A stretch of 64,000 nucleotides of DNA from positions 1-64,000 of the forward strand of contig JASBVF010000020.1 of NCBI GenBank assembly GCA_030147525.1, written 5' to 3'. The notes under the pieces are model-generated. The model was given only the letters and a program-made list of their open reading frames with translations, had not been told where the DNA came from and did not search any database. The stretch is from Bacteroidota bacterium (GTDB lineage: Bacteria; Bacteroidota; Bacteroidia; Chitinophagales; Saprospiraceae). Of this stretch, positions 47,679 through 56,688 are shown piece after piece. Position 1 is the stretch's first letter; each line of letters opens with the position of its first letter. The position numbers and the translations under genes are program-made.

Positions 47679-49142
47679 TTACTCCATGATCAGTCTTTCC
47701 CACCATTGTTCATTTCCAATATTCATTTTGGCCAGGTAAACTCCAGCAGTAAGACTTTCCAAGCCGATTTCTGTGCGAAAACCGGAACCTTCCACCGAGA
47801 ATGCGTCCAATTTAACCAAACGCCCGGTAAAGTCATAGAGTGACAATGTGGCATCACCGGTTTGTTTGGAATCAAAAATAAGTGTGACGCTGCTTTTAGC
47901 CGGATTCGGAAAAATAGTGAAATTGCTGCCATGTCGTCTCATATCCACATTTATGATCCGGGAATAGGTAAAAGAGCCGTCAAAATCCACCTGCTTAAGA
48001 CGGTAGTAGTTTACCCCTGTCAAGGGGCGCCAGTCGGTAAAGGAATAAGTATGCTCTTCGTCCGTAGTACCCTGGCCGGAAAGGAAGGCAATTTGACGCC
48101 AGTTAACAGCATCCATGGAGCGTTCAATTTCAAAGCCGAGATTATTCATTTCTGAGGCAGTTTGCCAGGTCAGTTGGACGTTTTCCGCTTTTTGCAGGGC
48201 TTTGAAAGACACCAGTTCCACCGGCAAGGCTTGTAAACAGACAATTTCCACCGTGCCTGCGCTGCTGTTGGCCTCTTTGGCACCGCTGGTATTGGTCTGA
48301 TTACTACCCGTGTTGCGTGAATTAGCTGCAACTGAACCTGAAGCACCAACCCCGCCTTTGTCGCCGCCACCACCACCGCCTCCATGACTTATGCTGCCGC
48401 CTCCGCCTCCCCCCATACCTTCAGCACCATTTCCGCAGCTTGTACAGGTCGAGCATTTCGTTCCGCCGGGGGAGAGACCTGATTTATCCACTTGTCCTCC
48501 TCCCGTCGCACAGGAACTGTTTGCGCCTGAAGAACTACAACCGCCGCCACCGCCAGCTCTTCCCCCGGAAGTAAGACCTCCGTCGCCGCATTCGGTCAGG
48601 GTAGCTAAACCACCTAAACCGGAACTGCCACCTCCACTTTGGTATCCACCTCTGCCAGCTGCTGCGATCAACAGGATGTTACCATTGGCACAATCTGATG
48701 GAAAGCCACAGTTTACAGCTCCGGATCCTCCGCCACCTCCGCTTCCTGTGTTACTGCTGCAGGTTGGTAAACAGGCAGCATCTTCACCTCGTCCACCTGC
48801 TATAGCCCGAATGGTCTCACCCGGTTGCATGACGAATTCGCCAATGATGGTTGCCCCCTCTCCACCTTGAGATTGATTAGGCGAGGACGTTGTATGGTAC
48901 CCCGTACCCCCGCCTCCACCCTTGGCAGAAATACGCACGGTAACAGCACTACCGGTGTTGTTGGTGATAGTAGATGAATTCGGTCCGGTAATAGATAGAA
49001 CAGTCTGGCCGTAGCAGGTAGTGAAACTCTGGCTATAGCCTGTACAGGCCAAAATGAGTGAAAACAGCAGCGCTGTTCCGATCGGTCGCAGGTAAATGCC
49101 GAACAGGCACACGCTGCAGTGCAGGGTAGCATATTTTCTCAT
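47679..49142 (-). CDS. glycine-rich secreted protein with T9SS type A sorting domain
   Basis: A 487-residue protein with a long N-terminal signal region (hydrophobic LFSLILACTGYSQ). The mature N-terminal 290 residues are glycine-rich with scattered Cys and Ser (repeats such as GGGGGGSISHGGGGGGG and AGGGGGCSS), resembling the glycine-rich/PE_PGRS-like domain found in some Bacteroidota surface proteins. A fibronectin-like region follows (VELVSFKALQKAENVQLTWQ, ASEMNNLGFEIERS), typical before Bacteroidota sorting domains. The final ~80 residues (FTIFPNPAKSS to ERLIME) are the T9SS type A signal. The role is unknown; a surface or sheath matrix component is inference. Confidence 0.87.
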   Translation of the reverse strand: MRKYATLHCSVCLFGIYLRPIGTALLFSLILACTGYSQSFTTCYGQTVLSITGPNSSTITNNTGSAVTVRISAKGGGGGTGYHTTSSPNQSQGGEGATIIGEFVMQPGETIRAIAGGRGEDAACLPTCSSNTGSGGGGGSGAVNCGFPSDCANGNILLIAAAGRGGYQSGGGSSGLGGLATLTECGDGGLTSGGRAGGGGGCSSSGANSSCATGGGQVDKSGLSPGGTKCSTCTSCGNGAEGMGGGGGGSISHGGGGGGGDKGGVGASGSVAANSRNTGSNQTNTSGAKEANSSAGTVEIVCLQALPVELVSFKALQKAENVQLTWQTASEMNNLGFEIERSMDAVNWRQIAFLSGQGTTDEEHTYSFTDWRPLTGVNYYRLKQVDFDGSFTYSRIINVDMRRHGSNFTIFPNPAKSSVTLIFDSKQTGDATLSLYDFTGRLVKLDAFSVEGSGFRTEIGLESLTAGVYLAKMNIGNEQWWERLIME

Positions 49143-49663
49143 AGATTCTACATTGTGTAAACGGTGATCAAAAAATTTATGGGGAGTCCTATTTTTTAGA
49201 TGAATTTACAAATGGGGATATATCTTTCCACTCCTGCAAATAAACTCTGCCGGTTGCCTGAAATTAGTTCGATGAATGTAAAGGGGTAAAGGTGCTGTGA
49301 TGAGGGAAAGAGCAACCGCCTATGATAAAAGATTCATTATCTGATTTTTAGATTCACTAAAAATCAATTGTATGTTCCTATTTGAAGTATTTCAACTGTA
49401 GAAAAGATTGTAAAAGTTGTGCCAAAACATGGAAAAGTGGCGTAAAAGATTATCCAGCCAGACCACAAAACCAACAGGGCAGCGACCTAACAATATGTTA
49501 CAAATTTTCAATTTTCCAATTTCAAACTTTAGGCTACTGGTGTTCAGGTTCATTCAATCAAGGAGATTTTGTCTTAGAGAGTAAGTTTGTAAGCAGGGTG
49601 ACCTGTCAACCCATTCATCTGTTTTAGCTATTAACCCGATACCGGAGGTGGATAAATATCCCT
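49143..49663. other. gene-free stretch
   Basis: About 520 AT-rich bases with no supported frame; a plus-strand open frame near 49382 has no domain-like composition. No tandem repeat or strong hairpin was seen. Confidence 0.45.
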
Positions 49664-50289
49664 TCAGATGATCAAAGCGCCATCGGCAGTAACGAGCGCC
49701 TGGTTGGCAACATGGGCGGCAACGTGAAAACACCGGTCATACTTCCCACTCATTTTTCTGATTTCGTAAAACATCGAAGCCTTCACCGTCCGGTGTTGTT
49801 GAATAAATTGGTCGCCACGAAGGTATTCAAGTTGGATTGCATCACGGCTTATCGCCCCCGGGACGCAACTTTTTAAGCTCTTCGTAAGCTTTACGGGCCT
49901 CCGGATTTCCCTGTTCGGCAAGATCCTTAATATGAAAGAAAAAATAATCGGCTGTCACCAGCAATTTATTTTCTATTTCCAGTAGGCGGCGGTGGGTAAT
50001 ATCTCGCATATATTGCATGTAATGCAGCAGGCGGGCATAAAACTTCAGATCGCTGGATCCGGATGGAAGCCTGCCGGTGTCCATGAAAATACCGAGATCG
50101 ATTTCCCAGTCAGTGGTCTGAAAGTAAGCTTCGTTGTCCTTTACTTCGAGTTGTTCCTTCAGAAAATCCTCCCGGCGTTCCTGCAGCGATGGCAGGATTT
50201 CCTCCATGCGGGCAGTCAGTTTTTTTTAGTTCGGCATTGATGATCTCGACGTCTTCCGGGTTCCGGCTTAAAAGCATTTTTCGATTCAT
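49664..50289 (-). pseudogene. hypothetical protein gene apparently split by two homopolymer frameshifts
   Basis: Three consecutive minus-strand frames read as one protein if one base is skipped at each of two homopolymers. The first starts at ATG 50289 (MNRKMLLSRNPEDVEIINAE) and runs into the A8 run (T8 at 50220-50227). The second contains MEEILPSLQERREDF through EELKKLRPG, ending in the G5 run near 49859. The third reads AISRDAIQLEYLRGDQF to ADGALII and stops at 49664. The total of 626 bases minus two gives 207 residues plus stop. The N-terminal part looks coiled-coil. Without correction, the only ATG-started frame is 121 residues (49842-50207). Family unknown. It lies 77 bases after the 448-residue gene on the same strand. 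Either a real pseudogene or sequencing error in homopolymers. Confidence 0.6.
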
Positions 50290-50366
50290 ATGGATAAAGA
50301 TTGAGGTAAAGTATTTCCAGACTTATCATTGAAATCTTGAAAGGCCAGGGCATAAAAGGAATCCTG

Positions 50367-51713
50367 TTAACACCCGTCATTTACCTGTTCGGCCCTCTCT
50401 GTCAATTGCGCAACCAAATCCATGGCCTCGGCGACCACCAGATGCATGCTCTTGTCAAGCGATTTCAACATCCACGGTTTTGCACGCATTTTCAGACCCG
50501 GGAAATGATCACTCAGTAAATGGTAACCAATATCCTCCAGGCGGTCCTTTAAATAGGCATATTTATGAGCTTCCTTCAATGACTCCTCATCGTAGATCCG
50601 CCCCCTATTTTTTGCATGAATTTCGTAATGGTTATTATACCTCCCTGCTTTCTTGATTTTACGGTCGAAAGTCAGATTCTCGCTGATATCCACCCAGTCG
50701 TTCACATAAGATTCGAGCACGGGCGACCAGTCAATTCCCTCCATTTTCAGTGCTTCCACGATTTCCCGCTCTTTGGGCCTCACCGCTGTCAACTGCTCCC
50801 GGAGTTCTTCAATCCGACCGTAAATTTCGGGAAACTTCAAAGCCGCCTCGTCTACCAGGTCACTGAAATTAAGAAAATTATAGAATTCCTCCCCGTCACA
50901 GCTTCCTTTGTACCAGATCGTTACCTGGTTAAGCGGCGAGTCCAGCCACATGTGCACGATCTCTACGACTTCCACCTGCACGTGCTGTGTATTGTAAGGC
51001 TTTCTTTTCAGGCTCCGACGGTCTTTCAATATGCGGCGCCGGATGCCTTCCGGACTAAATTCACGTTCGGCCTCAAATTTCCTGTTCCCGTGCTCCAGAT
51101 AGTACTCAAAACTGGCAGCTTCCGACGTGACATATAATTGAGCCATTGAAGATACATAAGTGATGAACCCGGCAAGTTCCCGTTGGTGTAATTCCTCCAG
51201 GGCAGGATAGGTACGCCAGACCTCCACCTGAAATGCCTGTGCAATGGCAACGCTGCTCATCGTTTCTATCGGCTCACTCATTAAAAAAGTTACCAAAGCG
51301 TCATGCATATCCTCAAAATCGTCACCGTCGGTGATCGCCTCTGCCCGCAAGGATGCCTCATCCATGCCCGGAGGCAGTGTGAACTCCTCCCAACCCTCCC
51401 GTTCGAAGTAAACGGTCATCAGGCGCTCCACTTCAAAACCTTCGTCTTCCATGGCCTCCAACAGTTGAAAGTTGACTTTTCCCCCATTGGCAACATACCA
51501 TTGAAGTTGCTCGACATATTTGTACTCCGCAGGGGCATGCTCCTTGGAGTAATCCAAAAGGCTCTCCAAGTTGGCATGAACCCAATACGCCTGTTCTTTT
51601 GTCATCAGTCTTACATGGAATAAAGGGATGCTGAAAATTCCCTGCTCGTCCTTTGGCCGATTAACGACCGCAACACTGTCCAAACAAAAAATAGGGGATA
51701 CTGCCGGACTCAT
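50367..51713 (-). CDS. hypothetical protein, 448 residues
   Basis: I do not recognise this family. The protein is soluble, acidic and mostly helical by composition, without signal peptide or membrane segment. Notable stretches are WVHANLESLLDYSKEHAPAE, an acidic AEAITDGDDFEDMHDALVTF, and a basic central RRRILKDRRSLKRKPY. A later DWSPVLESYVNDWVD and the C-terminal KSMHLVVAEAMDLVAQLTER end it. It is followed at once by the split hypothetical gene at 49664-50289, so the two probably form an operon of unknown function. Confidence 0.75.
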   Translation of the reverse strand: MSPAVSPIFCLDSVAVVNRPKDEQGIFSIPLFHVRLMTKEQAYWVHANLESLLDYSKEHAPAEYKYVEQLQWYVANGGKVNFQLLEAMEDEGFEVERLMTVYFEREGWEEFTLPPGMDEASLRAEAITDGDDFEDMHDALVTFLMSEPIETMSSVAIAQAFQVEVWRTYPALEELHQRELAGFITYVSSMAQLYVTSEAASFEYYLEHGNRKFEAEREFSPEGIRRRILKDRRSLKRKPYNTQHVQVEVVEIVHMWLDSPLNQVTIWYKGSCDGEEFYNFLNFSDLVDEAALKFPEIYGRIEELREQLTAVRPKEREIVEALKMEGIDWSPVLESYVNDWVDISENLTFDRKIKKAGRYNNHYEIHAKNRGRIYDEESLKEAHKYAYLKDRLEDIGYHLLSDHFPGLKMRAKPWMLKSLDKSMHLVVAEAMDLVAQLTERAEQVNDGC

Positions 51714-51963
51714 ACGTTTATTTTTTAGCTCCGCCGTATTGTTAATGGATGGGTTCTTTGCAAAGCAGCCATTCTCCGTTCACAGCACGACCTGCGCCTT
51801 GGTTAAGTCCGAAATGTAGGAGTTTTTTGAATATGTTGAATGCGGGGAAATTATTTTTTTTTCAGGAAAAATGACGTCCGTTGCACCATCCCTGACCTGA
51901 CACTTGTACAGGATAAAAAGCGAACCGGGGGCAGCCCGGTCGAGCGAGTGAATAACTGCTTAT

Positions 51964-52482
51964 TCAGCCGGCCATCTCTATCAATTTGTGAATGGTATTC
52001 AGATTTCTACCTGTCATGCTGACGCCCGGAATGGCTTTGCTCAGCTTAGCGGCCATTTTGGAACGGCCGATCCCATCCGGAGCATACAGGTAAAATACTT
52101 TTCCGATCAACCGGTAGTCTTCAGAAGCAGCTTTCAGCGAATCCAGCAGTTCATGATCCAGTGATGTCGGGTCATTCTCCAAAAAGAAAAAATGAACGGC
52201 TTTCCCTCCATCGCCGGGGAACGGATTATTGGCTGCTGCTTTTTTAAGGTCAGCTCCACTTAACAAAAAAACATCCGGCTTGAAGCCGAATTGCTTTTCC
52301 ATCAAAGGCCCGATCAATGCTGCAGGTTCTCCGGCGCTTTGAAACACCACATTACCGCTTTGAATATAGGTCTTGACCTGCTCAAAACCAGTCGCTTCGA
52401 GCAACTTCACCAGTTCTTTCATCGGGACGATGTTGTGTCCACCCACATTGATGCCTCGGAGTAATGCGATCCAGGTATTCAT
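51964..52482 (-). CDS. DUF1697 family protein
   Basis: A 172-residue protein with the DUF1697 pattern: the N-terminal WIALLRGINVGGHNIVPMKE, LKKLL/GFEQVKTYIQSGNVVFQS, and the C-terminal YLYAPDGIGRSKMAAKLSKA followed by RNLNTIHKL. The family is of ordinary length here and its biochemical role is unknown. The protein is likely cytoplasmic. It stands alone on the minus strand. Confidence 0.92.
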   Translation of the reverse strand: MNTWIALLRGINVGGHNIVPMKELVKLLEATGFEQVKTYIQSGNVVFQSAGEPAALIGPLMEKQFGFKPDVFLLSGADLKKAAANNPFPGDGGKAVHFFFLENDPTSLDHELLDSLKAASEDYRLIGKVFYLYAPDGIGRSKMAAKLSKAIPGVSMTGRNLNTIHKLIEMAG

Positions 52483-52832
52483 TCGAAGTTTTTTTCTTAA
52501 TGTTTTAATTCAGCAAAGTTAGGCGGAATTATGCTCCCGACTCGTTGTTCCGGTTTTTTATGGGTAATTGCATTTTGATTGAAAGGTAATTATTAATCCA
52601 TGCTCTGACCGGCAATCAGGAATCCATCAATTTATCAGGTGTACTGGCAGGTATGTACTGGCTTCGTTTCATCCCTCAAGAAGGGACGAGGGTACAAAAG
52701 CTATTAAAGATAAGATGAACTTTTAGGTAGTCAGCGATACGATTGCTGCAGCAATCGTATCGCTGACTACCTCAGGGAAGACTAAGGGCCTGCGGGAAAA
52801 TTGCACCTGTCATTTCCTCATGCAGCCTCTTC
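52483..52832. other. gene-free stretch containing a perfect palindrome
   Basis: About 350 bases with no coding frame. Its only striking content is the 48-bp palindrome at 52725-52772. Confidence 0.5.
52725..52772. repeat. 48-bp perfect palindrome
   Basis: aggtagtcagcgatacgatt continues to the centre ctgcag and then its exact reverse complement, 24 bp per arm with no loop. It sits between the convergent-side end of the leucine-rich-like gene (stop 52833) and the start region of the DUF1697 gene. A 14-bp piece (agcaatcgtatcgc) recurs at 55054-55067. It could be a terminator (no clear T-run), a protein-binding site, or a palindromic mobile sequence. Confidence 0.85.
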
Positions 52833-54287
52833 TCATTGATGATTGATAACGCAGAATTTTAATACCCGGCTGTTATTTCCACCTTCATCCATTATGTGTA
52901 GCAAATATATCCCCGACTGGAATCCCCCGGTTTCTATGGTTTGTTCCTGTTCGGTGCCGGCAAGGTACAGTTTCCGCATGAGCATGCCATCCTTCCTATA
53001 GATTCGGAGGATTTTATTCAAGGTTGTGGTTTGCTCAAACCGGAGTTGGAAATTGCCTGACGTCACAGGCTGAGGATAGATATACACATTTGGCTCATCT
53101 GCCGAGACCTGAAAAGGGACAACAGGAGAATAACTGCAACTGCCATCTGGGTCACACAGTTTCAAGCGGTAATATTGAAGACCTGACAGCAAGGGACGAT
53201 GCACAAACTCATAGTCATAGTTCCCGGCTGCCAGTCCGTTCCCGGCTATCGAGGCAATGGTTTCGAAAGAAACGCCGTTGCGGCTATGCTCGATTTCAAA
53301 GTAATTACCGTTGACCTCTGAGGCAGTTCTCCACAGGAGATAACAGTCTTTTCCTTCTGCTCTGGCTACGAAGAATAACAATTCTACGGGGAGCAACATG
53401 CAGGCAGTTTCAATTTCCGCCCTGGAGTTACATCCAGAAGAATTACTGATCACATTGGCAGGATTAGAAGGGGTGGATAAATAAGCGCAGATGCTGGCAA
53501 CCTCGCAATAAGATAAATCCGGATTGGCCGAAAGATTCAGATTTGAAATGGAAGAAGGAGCTATATTATCCAGACCGGAAAGACTGGAAAGCACGGAATT
53601 ACTGTAAATCGAAATAAGCCCACCGGCAGAATTGAGTCCCGACAACCCATTGATATCTGACAACACAGGATTGTTATCGACCCGAAGGGTGAAGCCTACT
53701 GATTCCAGTGCCTCTATCCCATCGAGGCTGGTAAGAGACACGTTGGATGAAACAGTGAATGCTGCCGCCACGGAATTCAAATTGCTCAGCCCGGTAAGAT
53801 TTTCCAGCATGGCATTGTTAGTGATGCCAAGCCCGCCTCCAACCGACATGATACTGCCCAGGCCATTAAGATTTGTCAATGCGCTGTTATTGTCAACCAA
53901 CAGGCTCCCGCCGGTGCCGGTGATGCCGCCTAAGCCAACGAGACTGGCCAGCACAGAATTATTATAAATATCAAGTCCTCCGATGGAGGATGCAATGTTT
54001 CCAAGTCCGGATAGACTGGTCAGCATAGGGTTATCATGAATTTTCAAATTGCCGGAAAGCGTCGTCAGCTGTGTCAATCCATTCACTTGTTTTATGTCAG
54101 TGCCGGAAATATCAATGGAAAAAAGCATCGATGTACAACCTGGATAAGCCCCTGGAAATGCATCGAGTTGAGCCTGGGTGGAAAATGACAGGGAACCGGT
54201 GGGACACTGTGCCCTGGCATCGATACCGCAAAAAGCAATGTGAAATACAATGAGGAGTAACAGGGTGAAGATCATTTTCATTTTCAT
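52833..54287 (-). CDS. secreted leucine-rich/receptor-L-like repeat protein with T9SS type A sorting domain
   Basis: A 484-residue protein with a signal peptide (MKMKMIFTLLLLIVFHIAFC...ARAQ). Residues about 55-270 are repeats of about 23 residues with Leu, Ile and Asn ladders (LTSLSGLGNIASSIGGLDIY, NNSALTNLNGLGSIMSVGGG). They resemble leucine-rich or receptor-L-domain repeats. A conserved pre-CTD region follows (LLPVELLFFVARAEG, WRTASEVNGNYFEIEHS). The type A sorting domain is VYIYPQPVTSGNFQLRFEQ to FCVINHQ, with PQP in place of PNP. Surface exposed by T9SS; ligand unknown. Confidence 0.87.
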   Translation of the reverse strand: MKMKMIFTLLLLIVFHIAFCGIDARAQCPTGSLSFSTQAQLDAFPGAYPGCTSMLFSIDISGTDIKQVNGLTQLTTLSGNLKIHDNPMLTSLSGLGNIASSIGGLDIYNNSVLASLVGLGGITGTGGSLLVDNNSALTNLNGLGSIMSVGGGLGITNNAMLENLTGLSNLNSVAAAFTVSSNVSLTSLDGIEALESVGFTLRVDNNPVLSDINGLSGLNSAGGLISIYSNSVLSSLSGLDNIAPSSISNLNLSANPDLSYCEVASICAYLSTPSNPANVISNSSGCNSRAEIETACMLLPVELLFFVARAEGKDCYLLWRTASEVNGNYFEIEHSRNGVSFETIASIAGNGLAAGNYDYEFVHRPLLSGLQYYRLKLCDPDGSCSYSPVVPFQVSADEPNVYIYPQPVTSGNFQLRFEQTTTLNKILRIYRKDGMLMRKLYLAGTEQEQTIETGGFQSGIYLLHIMDEGGNNSRVLKFCVINHQ

Positions 54288-54568
54288 TTTTCAGGTATTA
54301 AATGTGAGTTGTAGCTGTCAAAAATTTTAATGATGCTGTTGATTCAATCAATTATTCTGCTGGTGCATGATAGTAATGAAAGTTACACCGCTGACACAAG
54401 TTTACTCTCCACCAACCGGCGCCTTTCTCTGCATACAGGAACGGACGCCGATGAGACAGAAGATACTTTGATCTGTGGAGTTCTTTTGATGCTACTTCAT
54501 AGCATTGTCGTTTTTCAGATAAAGACTTTGGGGCAGAGGGGCCGGTTCATCCAAGTTTGAAACAAATT

Positions 54569-54880
54569 TCAATATCCCTGTGAATAACTTTCCACCATTT
54601 CATAAAGTTTCAGCTCAAATCTCTTGAACCGCAATTCCGGAACAGGGATAGAGGATAAAACATGCGTATGTGAATAATCGGCCTTATCCGGAATAATCTC
54701 ATGCTGTATGCAAATTTCAAAAGGGCCTTTTTCTTCACCGATTCTTCCGGCTTTCATGTAGTAAACTCCATCCAGATAAAAAACTTTTCCGATCTGTTCG
54801 GCTGAAAATTCAAGTTCACAGGAAAAAACCGGTTTCTGCCCTGTTCTCGAAGTAATACTTGCTTTTTTAATGATGCCCAT
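54569..54880 (-). CDS. hypothetical protein, 103 residues
   Basis: A small soluble protein with no recognised family. It begins MGIIKKASITSRTGQKPVFS and includes an aromatic stretch GKVFYLDGVYYMKAGRIG and IPVPELRFKRFELKLYEMVE. No signal peptide or membrane helix. The stop codon lies 281 bases from the neighbouring gene, and it appears monocistronic. Codon pattern and a normal ATG make it a plausible real gene. Confidence 0.55.
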   Translation of the reverse strand: MGIIKKASITSRTGQKPVFSCELEFSAEQIGKVFYLDGVYYMKAGRIGEEKGPFEICIQHEIIPDKADYSHTHVLSSIPVPELRFKRFELKLYEMVESYSQGY

Positions 54881-55273
54881 GACATTTTTTGGTTGTGAAA
54901 ATGGATAGTGATTTATGGAAATGTGTTGAATTCAGCGTTTGCGGTTATAATCCTGCATGCTTGCGTATGATAAAACCATTGTATGTCCTGAGCAGGCCGG
55001 TTTGCGAGTAGGCCAGTAGGCAAGCAGATTTTTTGAGGGGCATCCTTGCTCAAAGCAATCGTATCGCCGGCTGCTATTTTGACGACAGGATACTAGTACA
55101 GGATGACATCCTTATGAAACAGCGAACCGGTCAAATTCCGGCACGAGCGGCGTCCTGCGCCAGCTGCTTCCTCCGTCTTATCAAAACCTTGTATCAGCTC
55201 TGTTTTTTCAAACCCTGTCAATCAGTCTGTGAGAAAAAATTAATCATCTCTGATGAATCCCCTTACGCTCCCC
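54881..55273. other. gene-free stretch with dispersed motifs
   Basis: About 390 bases. It holds a reversed copy of the decamer array (gcgagtaggccagtaggc, about 55008-55025) and a 14-bp match to the 52725 palindrome (agcaatcgtatcgc, 55054-55067). An overlapping plus-strand frame has no support. Confidence 0.5.
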
Positions 55274-55564
55274 CTACCCCACCCCCAGATAAATAAGCGC
55301 AAACCCCACCAACGCCGCCAGCGGCAGCAAGCTGAAATACAGCGCCGTCCGGTACCGTTTTTTAGCAAAAAAGATCCAGGAGAGCACCTGGCCGGCGAGA
55401 AGGAACAGCGGCAGGGAAACAACGGCCGTGAACATCAGCCGGGGGGCTGTTTCTTCCGTGGAGCCGGGGGCGTCGAAGATCATCGGGGACATCATCACCG
55501 CCAGGGCGGCGGGTATCAGGCAAAGGAGTAACAGTATGTTGAGCAGGATTACCAGTGTTTTCAT
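55274..55564 (-). CDS. small hydrophobic membrane protein
   Basis: A 96-residue protein with three predicted membrane helices: LVILLNILLLLCLIPAALAV, LMFTAVVSLPLFLLAGQVLS and YFSLLPLAALVGFALIYLGV. A basic loop FAKKRYR lies between the last two. The ATG at 55564 is chosen over a TTG two codons earlier. Similar small integral membrane proteins are common in Bacteroidota and their function is unknown. Confidence 0.6.
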   Translation of the reverse strand: MKTLVILLNILLLLCLIPAALAVMMSPMIFDAPGSTEETAPRLMFTAVVSLPLFLLAGQVLSWIFFAKKRYRTALYFSLLPLAALVGFALIYLGVG

Positions 55565-55734
55565 ATTCAAAAGGTTCAGGTGAAGGACGGATTGTCAGCG
55601 GCACAAGATATGACGGTTTTCCGATGGTTTGCTGCTTCCGGCGATGCTATTTTTAATGGTATTTACCTGACAGGATTCAGGTTTTTGCAGGATAAAAAAT
55701 TTGCTTGACAACAGTTAAGGAAACGACTTATTCC

Positions 55735-55821
55735 TCTCCCACAGATTTCACAGAGGTACGCAGATCAATGTTTGATTTTCCCTCAATAAAATCTGCGGTC
55801 ATCAGCGAAATCTGCGGGAGA
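55735..55821. repeat. CACAGATTTCACAGA-type inverted repeat
   Basis: The left arm 55735-55765 (starting tctcccacagatttcacaga) and right arm 55791-55821 (atctgcggtcatcagcgaaa and on) are imperfect complements of each other. This resembles a known kind of dispersed intergenic palindrome in environmental bacteria that contains 'cacagatttcacagat'. The surrounding 55565-55940 interval has no supported gene. Confidence 0.65.
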
Positions 55822-55940
55822 ATTATTAAAAAACTTATTCACACCACTCCCCACCTAATGTTAAAAATTTTTACCCCACCACCTCATTTTGTAAACATAT
55901 TTTACAAAAAAAACAATAAAAACAGGCGAAAGTGCGCTTA

Positions 55941-56456
55941 TCAAACTTTTTTGTAAAAAGCCATTACGTAAAAGTGGTCTTCCGCAGCAAAAAAGTGGTC
56001 TTCCGCAGCAACGAAGTTGTTTTCCACGGCATCGAAGTTGTTCTCCACGGCATCGAAGTTGTCTTCCGCAGCAACGAAGTTGGCTTGCACGACCTCGAAG
56101 TTGTTCTCCACGGCATCGAAGTTGGCTTCCGCAGCTTCGAAGTTGGCTTGCACGGCGCCGAAGTTGTTCTCCACGACCTCAATGATAAAATCCTTTACAC
56201 AAAAGTTGGCTGCGCACGCATCGACTTGGTCTTCACAACGTAAAAAGTTGGCGTCGCATGGCTCGAAGTTGTCTGCGCAAGCATCGAAGTTGGCGTCGCA
56301 CAGCTCGATCTGGTCTTCACGCCGTAAAAAGTCGGCTTCATGCCGTGCGAAGTGGTCTGCGCATGGCTCGACTTTACCTTCACGAAGTAAAAAGTTATCG
56401 TCACATTGTGCGAAGTGGTCTGCGCACGCATCGACTTTGCCTTCCGGTTTCAACAA
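55941..56456 (-). CDS. possible seven-residue-repeat protein (doubtful)
   Basis: The minus strand is open for 171 residues and reads as heptads such as AEANFDAVENNFEVVQANF, with Phe or Cys at fixed positions and many Asp/Glu. Only a TTG (56456) is available as start, preceded two codons earlier by a stop, and no ribosome-binding site is evident. Several other frames are also open because the DNA is a 21-bp repeat. The C-terminal nine residues (YVMAFYKKV) are not repetitive. I keep this as a low-confidence gene; the alternative is non-coding satellite DNA. Confidence 0.3.
   Translation of the reverse strand: MLKPEGKVDACADHFAQCDDNFLLREGKVEPCADHFARHEADFLRREDQIELCDANFDACADNFEPCDANFLRCEDQVDACAANFCVKDFIIEVVENNFGAVQANFEAAEANFDAVENNFEVVQANFVAAEDNFDAVENNFDAVENNFVAAEDHFFAAEDHFYVMAFYKKV
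55975..56455. repeat. 21-bp tandem repeat array, two sub-families
   Basis: About 23 degenerate 21-bp units. 55975-56190 is dominated by gaagttgttctccacggcatc and its variants; 56205-56455 by gaagttggcgtcgcatggctc variants with interspersed cacgnngtaaaaagt blocks. Unit length equals that of the 2401-2582 array although the sequences differ. Confidence 0.88.
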
Positions 56457-56688
56457 GTTGCCTTAACTTTTTAAGGACTGCCCGGCGGGTTGCCGCAAGG
56501 GGTGGCGGGTGTCATTAGAATCTGATTACAATATCGATATGTCCCCGGACTTCCGCCACTTTTCTTAAGCATTTTTGTTTTTTTGTGTTGGAATGATGTA
56601 AACTTTTTCCGTCTTCCGGCCGGGATGGTTTCATCAAATTTTGAAGTGATTATCTATCATTTATCAGGCATTGTAAAATATTAGCACC

